Origin: Bidens hawaiensis
Lineage: Eukaryota > Streptophyta > Magnoliopsida > Asterales > Asteraceae
Length of the DNA: 64,000 nt
NCBI GenBank assembly: GCA_021521415.1
Contig: JAIQDT010005021.1
Coordinates: 153,096 to 217,095, forward strand
Reading direction: 5' to 3'
Each line of letters begins with the position of its first letter. The stretch's first letter is position 1. A program made the position numbers and the translations under genes. This document shows, piece by piece, positions 36,858 to 47,933 of this stretch. Under the pieces are notes generated by a model, which did not search any database, had not been told where the DNA came from, and worked only from the letters and a program-made list of their open reading frames with translations.

Positions 36858-37081
36858 CTCAGATTGATGTATTTTAAAACAACTTTTTTTTTTATTTATA
36901 ATGCTTTCAACTTTTCAAGGTTGTGTATTGGGATTTTCCTTTTACCCATTTAATATATATAGTTTACATTTTTGTTTTTTGAAAATATACACACTTTTTA
37001 TATATTTCCGTTTAAAATTGTGTGCAGCGGCTGTCACCAAACATCATTCCGATGATGGTGCGCTGGCGTTAAGGGCACTAA

Positions 37082-37816
37082 GAACATCCCCATTCACAAA
37101 CCAACCCAAACCAATCTTTTATTATAAAATCAATTTCTCTCTCTTCCACCTACCCAACCCAACCAAACCAAACTTTCCTCACTTATTAGCAACCCAAACC
37201 ACACTATTTTTTATTAAATAAATATAATTTTATAATTGTTTTTTATTAATAATTGTTGTTTAATTATTAAAAGTGTTTAAAAATATAAAAAATAACTTCT
37301 TTATTTAAAAATAAACAATATAAATTTAATATAAAAATATTTTAAAAATATTATATTCACCAAACACACTTAAATAAAGTAAATAACAAAATTACAATTG
37401 TAGCATAAATATAAAATTACACTTAGAAATGATAAAAAAAGTACATAATTATTCATCATCGTCAAATTTTTGCCTAAATATTTTTATTTTGCGATCTAAA
37501 GTTTTTTTAATAAAATTTATACCAGTTTGTTCAAAAAAAAAACTAAACAATGACTATGTTTTTAGATTTTTTTAAAAACTTATTAATTAAAAGTTATTAA
37601 AGAAAAACATTTTTAGACTTAAAATTAATTAGTATGAAAAGAAAAGAAAAAATAAATTCAAATGAGAACCAATAATCTAGAGACATGTGGCTGCAAGTTG
37701 GGTGGGCAAACTAGATTGATATTCCGAATGGTTCGGCCAATTTTAAAGCATTTTTTAATTTTATTTATTTTTAAATAGTGTTTCAAACTAACACTAGTTT
37801 GCTAATGGGGATGGTC
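37082..37816. mobile_element. PIF/Harbinger-type non-autonomous element, 735 bp
   Basis: Ends GAACATCCCCATT and AATGGGGATGGTC, flanked by TAA at 37079-37081 and 37817-37819. AT-rich interior without coding capacity. Its right TAA is immediately followed by the next PIF-type element. Confidence 0.75.
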
Positions 37817-37819
37817 TAA

Positions 37820-39663
37820 GACCACCCACTATGGGGCGTGGTTGAGTGAAAGGAGGGGCGTCTATGATGATGGGGCGCGGAGCCAAAGGTCGTCCCAACG
37901 ACCGGCGCATTTGTGGTGAAGGTGGGCCCCCCTCTTCAACGAATACATAACGTAAACTTAAAAAAATTAATTTAATTATTTTCTATATAATACAAATTAT
38001 ATATCTAATTTTTACTCAATCAAATCTCAAATTTCACTCAAACAACTCACAAATTCTACTTTAAATTCTTTCAACTTTCTACCATGGATCATTTCATAAA
38101 CCTAAACCCAAACACAAGCTCAAGCTCAAACCCAAACCCGAACACAAGCTCGAGCTCAAACCCGAACCCGTAGGATCCGTCTCAAAGGTGGTGGGCTAGT
38201 GTGCTCGCAAACAATAATGACCCTAACAACCCTTTCTATACCAACCAACATATACTGTAATGCCTCCAATCATACAACCGTTTCCCAACGATATGTTCTA
38301 TCGAATGCCAATGCCGTTTGTGCTTCCACCAACCCAAACACCCCAAACTCAAGTTCCCGAAACCCAAGTAGACGAACCGCACATTCGTCGCAGACGAAAC
38401 CATAAAAAGAAGGTTGATGTCGGTCAAACAACTACCGAAATGGTTGAAAGAAAAAAGTGGAAAAATGAAGAGGAAGCGGCGTTGACGCAAGCATGGATCG
38501 ACTCATCCGAAGACTCAATTCAAGTAAATCATCAAATTATTTATATATATTTCGTGTTTTATTTATTTTTTTTGTTTACTAATACTAAGTTTTTATATGT
38601 ATCGTAGGTGACGGTAAACACACCACGAAATTTTGTGAAGAAATACGTACTAAGTTCTTTGATAAAATGGGTCAAGGTCGTTACCGCGGGGATGATTCCG
38701 TCCCCAACAAATGGAAGGCAATGCTAAAAAAATGAACAACTCCTTCAAAATTCACAATCGCGTTACAAGCAATAAAGGAAGCGGCACGAACAATGTCGAC
38801 CTCATTGAGACTTGCTTAAAACAATACAAGTCCCTTAATGGTCACGATTTCGGTAAGTTGGAGATTTGGAGAAAATGCACAAGCTCGCCAAAGCGGCATC
38901 CGATTCCGACATCTTCACTGCGACCGTCCAAACGGTCAAAGAACGTCTACTTCGGCCAATCAATCGCCGTCTCAAGCGTGGTCGGATGCTCGTTCTCAAT
39001 TTAACTTAATCGAGATTGATCCCATTTTTCTATTTGATGAACCGGATGAGTTGCCAAGTCCGGTAGGAAGAGAAAAGGCCAAGGCGGCGGCTAGAGGTGG
39101 GGGATCTTCGTCTAGAACGACATCCTCGATGAGTTCCGATGCGAGCGCACGTTTTGAAAACTTGGAGCTTGCACTTAAAGAGTTTGCCGATGTGAAAAAA
39201 CACTCAAAGAATGAAATCAATATAATGTATGAAGAAAGAAAAGCGATGCATGCAGAATACCAAGCCATGCATGAAGAAAGATAGAAAGCTAACTAGGAGC
39301 GGCAACGAGAAAATGATTTCAAGCTCCTCGCAAAAGATCTCTCGCATCTAGATGGGCCCACACGGGCGTTTATGAGAAAAAAAGCAAGGATAATGGCAAA
39401 ATACTCAAACGAGGACGACGAATATAGTTCTGTTTTTTTATGCTTTTTTTATTTATATTTATTTAATTTCAATTTAGTTTGATTTTTATTATTATGTATT
39501 TAATAAATTTTTTGTTTTTTTTTGTTTTATAAAAAAATAAAAAACTAAAGGGACTTCGATGCCCCCTCACCATAGAGGGGAATCATTGGGTGGGACTTTG
39601 ATGGCTCAGTGCCTACGTGACACTGTGGATAGACATCAATGCCTCTCACCATAAATGATGATC
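37820..39663 (+). mobile_element. PIF/Harbinger-type element with decayed ORF1
   Basis: Left end GACCACCCACTATGGGG and right end ATAAATGATGATC (minus strand GATCATCATTTATGGTGAG) are diverged inverted repeats. TAA lies on both outer sides (37817-37819 and 39664-39666). It encodes only a broken SANT/Myb-like ORF1; no DDE transposase is seen. Confidence 0.65.
38083..39300 (+). pseudogene. SANT/Myb-like PIF ORF1, multiply frameshifted
   Basis: Pieces in different frames reconstruct the usual order. They are an N-rich start (MDHFINLNPN at 38083), DPSQRWWASVLANNNDPNNP near 38173, a basic segment RRRRNHKKK, the trihelix/SANT region starting WKNEEEAALTQAWIDSSED (38457), then after a probable intron GQGRYRGDDSVPNKWKAM, NNVDLIETCLKQY, and an acidic-basic coiled C-terminus (EERKAMHAEYQAMH). 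Stops and frame changes near 38171, 38260 and 38700-39000 make it non-functional. Proteins of this type are often mislabelled glutathione S-transferase T3-like in plant databases. Confidence 0.65.
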
Positions 39664-39687
39664 TAAGAAAGAGGATGCAACCACAAT

Positions 39688-40177
39688 CAATGATTTAAAA
39701 ACCGGTTCAAACCGGCCAATTGAACCGGTTAAACCGGATTTCACACAACATGCCGGTATTTTGAGTCAAGTATTTTTCACCGGTTTGGTTAAACATCGTA
39801 CCAGCGCTTTTTGTCTAAAATACCGGTTTTACCGATAAACCGGTTTTAAGTCCGAGAAATTTTAGATTTGTGCGGCATATATTTTTTCAAAATTACTTTT
39901 AACACAACAATTAACATTCAAATGTGTAAACTTTAGGACTATTTTTTTTTTAAATTGAGTGTTTTTGCATTATTTTTTTAATATGGATTAACTTTTATTT
40001 ATTTTTTGTTATGTAATCATATAGTTTTGGGTTATTTTTGAATTAAAATTACATTTATAGGAAATTATAAGATAAAATATTTAACCGGTTGAACCTCCCG
40101 GTATAATCCGATTCAACCAGTTATACCATTTTTTAGTCTAATCCGGTACAGGTAGAATACCGGTTTTTAAAACATTG
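39688..40177. mobile_element. Non-autonomous hAT element (ACCGGTT-rich), 490 bp
   Basis: Ends CAATGATTTAAAAACCGGT and, on the other strand, CAATGTTTTAAAAACCGGT. Flanking 8-mers ACCACAAT (39680-39687) and GCCACAAT (40178-40185) differ by one transition, fitting a hAT target duplication. Subterminal AACCGGTT words on both sides; no open frame. Confidence 0.78.
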
Positions 40178-43100
40178 GCCACAATAACTCGCTAGAAAGA
40201 GAGAGAGGATGAAAAATTTTGATATATTTTTTTTAAGTCAATTACCCATAGTCATATCACATTATCACCTACCTTTTTCAATTTTCTTTACTTAATTTGT
40301 TTTAATGAAACCAATTCACATTTTAAAGGAAAGTTTGTTAGAGCTCCTGCATACGTGTCACTAACGTGAATATTTTGAGTTAAATCATTATACATATCAT
40401 AATAATAAGATGAAAATTCACTTAAAACAACTTTGTTTTTTAAACAAAAGTAAAAACAAATAAATTTGTCAAAAGAGAATCAATTCCATCATCTGATTCT
40501 TTCTGTTTGCTAAGATTCTTTTCGTGTGATTAAGATTATATATCATTTCTTTATTAAAATAAACGGTCTTAGAAGTTATTTCTTTGTTGAAAAGTAAAGG
40601 CGACGCCATTAAGGAAGTAAGGAACTAGAATGGAATACGAAAGAACAAACATAATAAGTAATAATAAAGAAATTGTAACATAAAATGTATTCCGTATTAT
40701 TACTAACTATAAATGGGTCAAATTATTCTAAAAAAAAGAAACAAAAATGAGAAAGATAAGAATGATTTTTAGAAGAAAAAAAAACTCTCAAAAAAATAAC
40801 GAAAAATTAACAAAAAAAATCATAACTCAAAATATAATGAAAAATATAAAAACGCAAAAATGTTTCCACCGTCTTCCTTGTTCCAAAAAAAAAACTTGAA
40901 AAAGACACAATGTTGAGGAAAAAAGATCATTGTGTCTTTTTATTTATCATTGTGTTTTATGTTTGTTTTCGTTATTGATTGTGTATTCTTTCTTGATATT
41001 GTGTTATGGTACTCAAAATTATGTTATATTTTGTTTAGCATTTTGTTAAATTTTGCAGCATATTGTGTCTTTTTTAATTATCATTGTGTTGTTTGTTCAT
41101 TTTCGGCTTTTTTTCTCGACATCGTGTCTTTTCGTTGTTTTTTTTTGTGAACAGAAATTACGGGAGAAACATTTTAGTTTTTTTATTTTTTTGTTTTTTT
41201 AATTATATTTTGAGTTATGATTTTTTAATTATTTGTTGAGAGGTTTTTTGTATGGGTACAAATCCTTCTTACACTTCTTATGTTTGTTTCCGTTATTGAT
41301 TGTGTATTCTTTCTTGATATTGTGTTATGGTACTCAAAATTATATTATATTTTGTTTAGCATTTTGTTAAATTTTGCAGCATATTGTGTCTTTTTTAATT
41401 ACCATTGTGTTGTTTGTTCATTTTCGGCATTGTGTCTTTTTTTCTCGACATCGTGTCTTTTCGTTGTTTTTTTTGTGGAACAGAAATTACGGGGGAAACA
41501 TTTTAGTTTTTTAATTTTTTGTTTTTTTAATTATATTTTGAGTTATGATTTTTTAATTATTTGTTGAGGGGTTTTTTGTATGATCACAAATCCTTCTTAC
41601 ACTTCTTATTTTTGTCTCCCTTTGTATTATAACTTTAACCTTATATATAATGATGATAATTACCGGTCAAGTGACTCAATCTAGTTCTAAATGTCTAAAA
41701 TTAATATAATGTGATAATGAGATAAATGATAAGAGGCTAGCTCGAATGAAACTAGAAAGAAAGATAATGTTCCAAGAGAATCAAGTTCTAGTGACTTTTG
41801 CAATGGAGTCACAATCGGATTGGTTCACTTAGGATGACACTTAGATGTCTATTGTTAATATACCATACTTTTGAAATATGGGGAAAAAGTGAATCACACC
41901 AAAGTATAGGGACCATCCAAGGTGATCATATTTGGCAAAAAAATTCCACTTAGACCCATAGTTTAAGATTCAATATTATTAAATATATATATCATCATAT
42001 CAGTGGTATATATACATGTTATAATTGTCTTATTTTAATGTCTCAAGTCAATTTAGAGTGTTTTGGGAATAATTATTAGAATAAATTATCTTTTGTGTGT
42101 TTGAAAAGTAAATAGTAAGTTTTTATGAAAAAGAAATCTATGTATTTACTTTTTTTGAAGTGAAATAAGTTGTTAATAAATCGTTTAAAGTTATTTAGAT
42201 GAAAATGATAGGTTTTTATGACTTAAAATTGAAAGTTTACCAAGAGAATAAAATATAACTTATTTCTAATTTTAATAAACCAACCGTGACATGCCTTGTT
42301 TTCTGAGTTATGTAAAATACAGTAATGACCCACAAGTTTGTCACATTAACATAAAAACACCCCTAACTTTTGTGATTCGAAATAGAAAACCCATTTTAGA
42401 CATCGCCTCGCGTAGGCCTATCTTAAAATGAAATCGACTAACTTCCCTTTCTAACTAATCTTAATAAAATTATACCCTAAATTGATTTGGAAAAAAAAAT
42501 CGTACCATCCGAATTTGTGTGAACACCCGAAACAACTTTTGGTTGTATCATAATAGTGTAAATGTTGATAATGTACGGTTATAAAAATCTCTTATATTTT
42601 TACTTGTGTCATTATTCGAAAACAGAATCAGTGTCACTCACCCGCTTGCTAATATAATGTGTTCATATCCCTTGATTCCACAAGTACTCAAACGTTAAAG
42701 TGATACCGTATTTCGAAACGACACATAAAATCCTATTAACATTTGAGTGTTTTATTTTCATTTTTAGTCAATTATCTATTTAAGGTAGATTAAGGTAGGC
42801 TCCAATGAATAATACAAAACTATAGATGGAAAAACCACAACATGTGGCATTTCAAATGACCAAAATCAACACCAACAAAGTAAGATATTAGTTTTGATGC
42901 CTTTGATCCACCTAGCCAAGACCAAAAAAGGTATAAGGGTCATTTGTCAATCACAAAACATTCAGTGGAGGGTGTGAGTGTGTGACTTCAAGGTGGCAAA
43001 AGTAGGGGCTGCCTATATTCTTTTTAGAAGTTAAGGGTACTTTTAGCAAACTCATTAAAACTAATGGATGGATTATATACTTAACAAACCTTGACTTACA

Positions 43101-43547
43101 TTAATTGCACATGGCACATGTAATGTAACAACTTCTTAGTTTATTTATTTCAAAACCATTGTTTTCTAAGATTCTCATTTGTATTTAACAAAACTCAACT
43201 TAACTTGAATTGGTTCTCAAAGAATTTATATAGATAGATAGATACACACACATATACATATATATATATATATATGTGTTTGAAGGCTTTAGCACTTTTG
43301 GCTTTTGAGTGTGGGGAATTCATTCCATGGTTGCTTCTTTCTCTGTGTCTTTGTTGTACAAAAGAAAGAACCCATCCATAAATAAACAAAATTCCCAAAG
43401 AGGACAAGGAAAAAAAGGAGTAAACAAATAAAGAAAATAGTTAGCGGGAGAAGTTGAATTTTTGGGAAAAGAGCATAATCAAGGTTCTGTCTAGTGGGCA
43501 CTGGTGAACACAAAGTTGTGGCATAGTGATAGTTGTTGTATTCAAAA
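40178..43547. other. Repeat-rich spacer and 5' flank of the MYB-CC gene
   Basis: Contains the copy of the 30.2-30.8 kb repeat (40730-41640) with an internal tandem duplication, and the blocks shared with 33.6-35.4 kb. A (TA)n run is at 43257-43275. The last 350 bases should hold the MYB-CC promoter and 5' UTR. T-rich frames such as 40932-41150 are low-complexity and not genes. Confidence 0.55.
40958..41610. repeat. Tandem duplication, unit about 320 bp
   Basis: TATGTTTGTTTTCGTTATTG (about 40960) and TATGTTTGTTTCCGTTATTG (about 41279) begin two copies of the same T-rich sequence containing ATTGTGTTATGGTACTCAAA. The copies differ by a few bases and a short insertion (CATTGTGTC) in the second. 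Confidence 0.8.
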
Positions 43548-46500
43548 ATGGATGGGAGGTATGCTGGTGGTGGTGGCATGGGTGGCGGTGGTGCCGGTTG
43601 CTACGAGTTTGAGACTGGTGGTGTGGTCATGACTAGAGACCCAAAACCAAGGCTCAGATGGACTGCTGATCTTCATGATAGATTTGTTGATGCTGTTACT
43701 AAACTTGGTGGCCCTGACAGTTAGTTTCTTTGCTTTTTCTTTTCTTTCATTCATCATTGGTCATATTTATTAATGTGTTTCTTCATGTTTTTTTGAGCCA
43801 AAAAGTGACAAATGGTCAAAATCTTGAATTTGATAACTTTGATGAGATTCTTCATCTTGATCACAAGTTTCCCAATGCCCACAATCCAAGGGGTGTGGGG
43901 GGCTCTAATGGGGGCTCAAGTGGGGGCTCCAGCCAATAATATTATGACGTGTGGCAGAGAGAGAAACTGGATAAGGGGGGTGTTGGAGCCCCCGGCCCTG
44001 GTGTGGAGGGGCTCCAGCAGGGGCTCCAGCGGATTTTTTTTTATTTTTTTTAAATGTATTAAAAAAACGTATTATTAAAAAAACTCATAAATTATTTAAA
44101 AAAACACACATTAATTAAAAAAACACATTAATATCTAAAAATAAAATAAAAATTAAAGTACTAAAAAAAAACATTATTCTTATTCTTCGGCTTGGTCTTC
44201 TTCGATCAACCTCTTTCGGATACGTTCCTTTTGCTTTTCCATCAGCATTTGATCGACCGGATTTAGGTTACTGAAGTCTCTTGTAAGGAAGTCCAAATCT
44301 CTCATTCGACTTTGTTCCTTTTTGTCATTAGAGACCACCTCCATGGTTTTGTTGAATTTATTGAGGGATTCAACAAGATCGGCGATGTTTACGGCTCCCC
44401 CCTCAGCCGGTTTTTTCCCCTTGGCGTCCCTTCCCAATGGCCGCCTCCTCGGCGGTGAAGACGTTTCCTCCCCCGCAATGTTTAGGTCGAATCCAACGCA
44501 GCAATCCGACCCGGCGGAAGTGCTATACGCTCCAGACGAACTAGTTTTAGTCCGTTTCGGCCCTACTTCCGCATCAAGGTCCGGCGCCACCAGCTCAACC
44601 CACTTGGAACACCTTTTCAACCTCTCCCACAACTTTAAATCGTCCCACGTCTTCACCATCCCATACCTCCGCAAACACTCCTGCCTCCACTCTTCGACCG
44701 TGAAATTGTAAACCGCCAAATCATCACTGCCACTTGGTCTCATACGACCGGCGTTCCTGTTGAAAAGATTAGTAAACAAGCCGACAAATTTTCTGATTTC
44801 GGACCACCGACCCGAAATCATATCGGCGTTTCGCTCTGTACTCCCAACGAGCGTATAGAACGTCTCCCTAACCTTTGTCCAAAAAATCTTGCTTTTTTGG
44901 TAGTCGGCTGCAAAATGAATAATTAAATTAGATTTCTAGTTAACTTTTTTATTTAACTTTTTTATTAAAAATCATTTTTAAAAACGTTAAAACAATTACC
45001 GCAACGCCGATCCTCAGAAATGACTATCCAAGCCCGACACAAGGCTTCCTTCTCATCCGATGACCACGGAGTGGTTTTCCGTTTCGTCCTCGGAGTCGAA
45101 GCCGGTCCCGGCCCGTCCGTTGCAAGTGGTTTTTTCCGGTGGACGCGTCTTCTTGCTCCCGTAGCATCACCGTGTGATTCTTGTGTCTCTGGAACAACAA
45201 AGTTAGGAGACGGTTGTATGTTGGATGGTTGAAAGCCGGATGTTTCTTGCGGCCCCGAATAAAACATCGGTTGGTCTGGTGACGACCATAAATCGTCGTC
45301 AATATAATCTGAATCAAACGGGTACCAATTTCCAGACATTTTTGGGTATTATATAGGAGTTTGGGATATTATATAGGAGTTTGTAAGGTGAAATTGTGTT
45401 TTGATATGGTTGAAATGGGAGTAATTTGGGGTATTATATAGAGGTTTTTAAGGTTTTTTTTTTATTAATTCCGAGCTCAACGGCTCTTTTGGGCATCCAC
45501 ACCAGCTTTTTCTCTCTCTTCTCCCGCGACCACACTCACGCCTGCCTGGGGGCTCGCGCTCGCGCCCCGTTCGCGCCCCGGTTCGCGCCCCGGTGGTGTG
45601 GGGTTAGCGCCTGGAGGCGCGAGCGGAGGGGCTCTCGCGCCCAGGTTAGCGCCCCACACCCCTCAGCCTTAATGTGTTTCTTCATGTTTTTTTGAGCCAA
45701 ATAGTGACAAATGGTCAAAATCTTGAATTTGATAACTTTGATGAGATTCTTCATCTTGATCACAAGTTTCCCAATGCCCACAATCCAAGATTGTTTCTTT
45801 GTTAACAAAGAAACAATATAAAGTTTTGATCTTGATAAACAAAAAACTTGATTTCTTTGATAAAGTTTTGATCTTGATAAAATCTTGATTTCTTTGTTAA
45901 AGAATCTTGATACATGTGATTAAGAATCTTTATATGCAAAAGTCTTATTTAAATTGCATAAAAACCTTAAAACCAACAAGATGTTTGATGTTAAAGTGGC
46001 TTTATAAGTGCTAATCTACCAATTAAGACATGTAAAAAGTTATCTGCAAAAAGAAAGCCCTATAAATCTAAACTACTAATATGGGGTGTTGACTTTTGGT
46101 TTGACATCTACTTGTAATTTTCATCTGATTCAAGCTAATGTGGGTTTTTTCAGAAGCAACACCAAAATCAGTGTTGAGATTAATGGGCTTGAAGGGGTTG
46201 ACATTGTACCATTTGAAGAGCCATTTGCAGGTAAGAGTTTTAACTTTTACTTTTCAAAATTCAATTATATGACTTTACAAATTCAAATTTGACATGAATT
46301 CCTTCTGTTGGAACTTAAAATGATTCAATTCTAACATTCTTTTTTACATAATGAAATGTAGTTTATCATCTTTCCCACACGAAACTAACCGAATCTTGTC
46401 GATTTTGAAGTGAAAAAATTTTGAACTCAAAAGTCAAACTTACCTTGTTTTATTTTGGAAGTCAAAGTCTTCACTAATCTTTCATGTTTTGTTCTTGATG

Positions 46501-47414
46501 TATATAGAAATATAGACTCGGGCAGCAGGCGAAGAAGCTAAACAATGGCGATCTGAATAACGAAAACAGCGGTGAGAATTACACCATATTTTGATCGTCA
46601 TCAATTTCACTACATTTTCACAACTTCCTTTACTGAAATTATTATTATTATTCATATAATTTAGGTGATTCGTACGAACCGTTCAATATGCATTCAACGG
46701 GCACGAGCTCTAATTCCTTAAGAACTAACCATGAACCAGCCGGGTACACACTGATCTCATTTGTTCAGTTACATAAAATACAATCTTAATGTAATCTCAA
46801 TGCGAAGTCACCCGTATTTTATTTTATTTTATTATATTACTTATATTTATTTTCTGCATACAGAGATATCCCCATTGCAGATGCTCTAATATGCCAAATT
46901 GAAGCACAAAAGAGGTTACAAGAACAGTTTGAGGTATATATCTTTTACTCCCTTTGTCCCATCAAAACTGTCTTCGTGGAGGGTACTTTAGTCATTTCAC
47001 AAAATGTGGATCCAGGTACAAAAGAAACTCCAAATGAGAATAGAGACTCAGGGAAAATACTTGCAAGGAATATTAGAAAATGCTCAAAAAAGCCTGTCAC
47101 TTGACATGAATTCATCCGGCAATCTTGAAGCAACACGAGCCGAGCTAACCAACTTTAACTTAGCCCTCTCGGATCTCATGCAGAATCTTAATGGAGAACA
47201 AAACAGGGAAGAAAACATTACCAATATTAACCTTGGTAAGATCATACCGGTTACAGTCAAAGAAGAAATGAAGATCAAAACCGAGGGTAGTGGTGGCAGC
47301 GGTGGTGGTGGTGGTAGCGGGACCATCAGTTTTGATTTGAACACAGGAGGTAACTACGACTTCATAGGCACGAATCAAGATTTACTTGCACTGGGGTTTG
47401 CCAGACAAAACTAG
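43548..47414 (+). CDS. MYB-CC (PHR1-like) transcription factor, PHL11-type
   Basis: Exons: 43548-43719, 46154-46230, 46508-46571, 46665-46743, 46864-46933, 47016-47414. All phases agree and give 286 residues. The GARP/MYB domain (residues 33-86) reads KPRLRWTADLHDRFVDAV...ATPKSVLRLMGLKGLTLYHL and ends KSHLQKYRLGQQ. The MYB-CC coiled coil (exons 5-6) follows with EAQKRLQEQFE, VQKKLQMRIETQGKYLQGIL. A Gly-rich stretch and a short C-terminal FDLNTGG motif end the protein. Family members bind P1BS-like sites (GNATATNC) as dimers, often in phosphate-starvation responses. The MDGRYAGGGG start and GVVMTRDPKPRLRW resemble Arabidopsis PHL11, a tentative assignment. ATG at 43548 is chosen because the upstream in-frame TTG is not a plant start. 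Intron 1 (2.4 kb) is enlarged by a PIF-type insertion; intron 5 is only 82 bp and contains a fragment resembling a Stowaway MITE end. Confidence 0.92.
43770..43890. repeat. 121-bp direct duplication, left copy
   Basis: TTAATGTGTTTCTTCATG...CCCACAATCCAAG. It is identical to 45669-45789 except for one base (GCCAAAAAG versus GCCAAATAG). The two copies flank the PIF-type element in MYB-CC intron 1. Confidence 0.9.
43890..45662 (-). mobile_element. PIF/Harbinger-type element in MYB-CC intron 1
   Basis: Ends GGGGTGTGGGG and CCCCACACCCC are inverted, with GGGGCTC/GAGCCCC subterminal repeats. It encodes an intact two-exon SANT/Myb ORF on the minus strand and no DDE transposase. It lacks a normal 3-bp target duplication; instead a 121-bp duplication of the intron flanks it, with six unmatched bases TCAGCC (45663-45668) at the right junction. 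It lies antisense to the host gene within an intron. Confidence 0.75.
44180..45339 (-). CDS. Intact SANT/Myb-like PIF ORF1 protein, two exons
   Basis: Exon 1 is 45339-45000 and exon 2 is 44907-44180; the intron (GTAATT...TTTGCAG) joins phase 1 and yields 355 residues with no lesion. Order: an acidic aromatic N-terminus (MSGNWYPFDSDYIDDDLW), a basic linker (RRRVHRKK), a SANT/trihelix segment (TPWSSDEKEALCRAWIVISE ... KSKIFWTKVRETFYTLVG, then GRWSEIRKFVGLFTNLF), an LxLxL-like FDLNIAG motif, and a basic coiled C-terminus (MLMEKQKERIRKRLIEE). In PIF/Harbinger elements ORF1 binds element ends and brings the transposase to the nucleus. Here the ORF survives without ORF2. It could serve elements in trans or be on the way to a host role; both are inference. 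Confidence 0.75.
45669..45789. repeat. 121-bp direct duplication, right copy
   Basis: Second copy of the intron 1 sequence at 43770-43890. It runs on without a break into ATTGTTTCTTTG, so it represents the original intron continuity. Confidence 0.9.
45790..45817. repeat. Perfect 28-bp palindrome in MYB-CC intron 1
   Basis: ATTGTTTCTTTGTT is followed directly by its exact complement, centred on GTTAAC. Nearby AAGTTTTGATCTTGAT and TTGATTTCTTTG words recur to 45910. It may be a small palindromic insertion relic. Confidence 0.75.
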
Positions 47415-47933
47415 AGGCGATAATAATCAAAATAATATTAATAGCATGATTCATATTTTCTGAAATAACCCATCTAAATTTTGATGATGCCAATTAATGT
47501 GATTTAGTTAGTTTGAGTAATATTTTCATGGTAGAGATCTTCCTGTCACTTTTGAGTTAAATTGTAGATTCATAACATTAACATGTATTTTCAGATGATG
47601 GCTGTCTTCTCTTAAATTTGTTTCAATAAAAGTATACTTGAAACTTATTTTTGTATGTTACATATTGAGTGAATATATATACCTTGTTACAACTTTGTAC
47701 TATGTTTTTGAGATGAACAAGTATACAACAACCGTAAATAACAGGATACAAAGGTAGTTGGTGAATAGGAATGAGAAGCTCATATTAATGTTGGTAAAAT
47801 GGTCTGATTTTAAAGACCAAAAACACAAAGAAACCAAAATTTAGTTTTAAGCACATGTTCTCTTAAAAACAAGAATCATTATATAGATAATATCCACCAA
47901 GATTCAATAAATAATAAGATCTGCTGACTGGTT
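47415..47933. other. Tail-to-tail 3' flanks of MYB-CC and cyclin T
   Basis: A 519-bp AT-rich gap between two convergent genes. AATAAA-like words (CAATAAAAG near 47623 for the plus gene; minus-strand TTTATTGAATC near 47903) could serve as polyadenylation signals. Nothing else is evident. Confidence 0.5.

Noticed and set aside
40932..41567. T-rich frames encoding Phe/Cys/Leu-rich peptides
   Set aside because: They arise from the tandemly duplicated T-rich repeat and also occur at 30420-30614; composition artefact.
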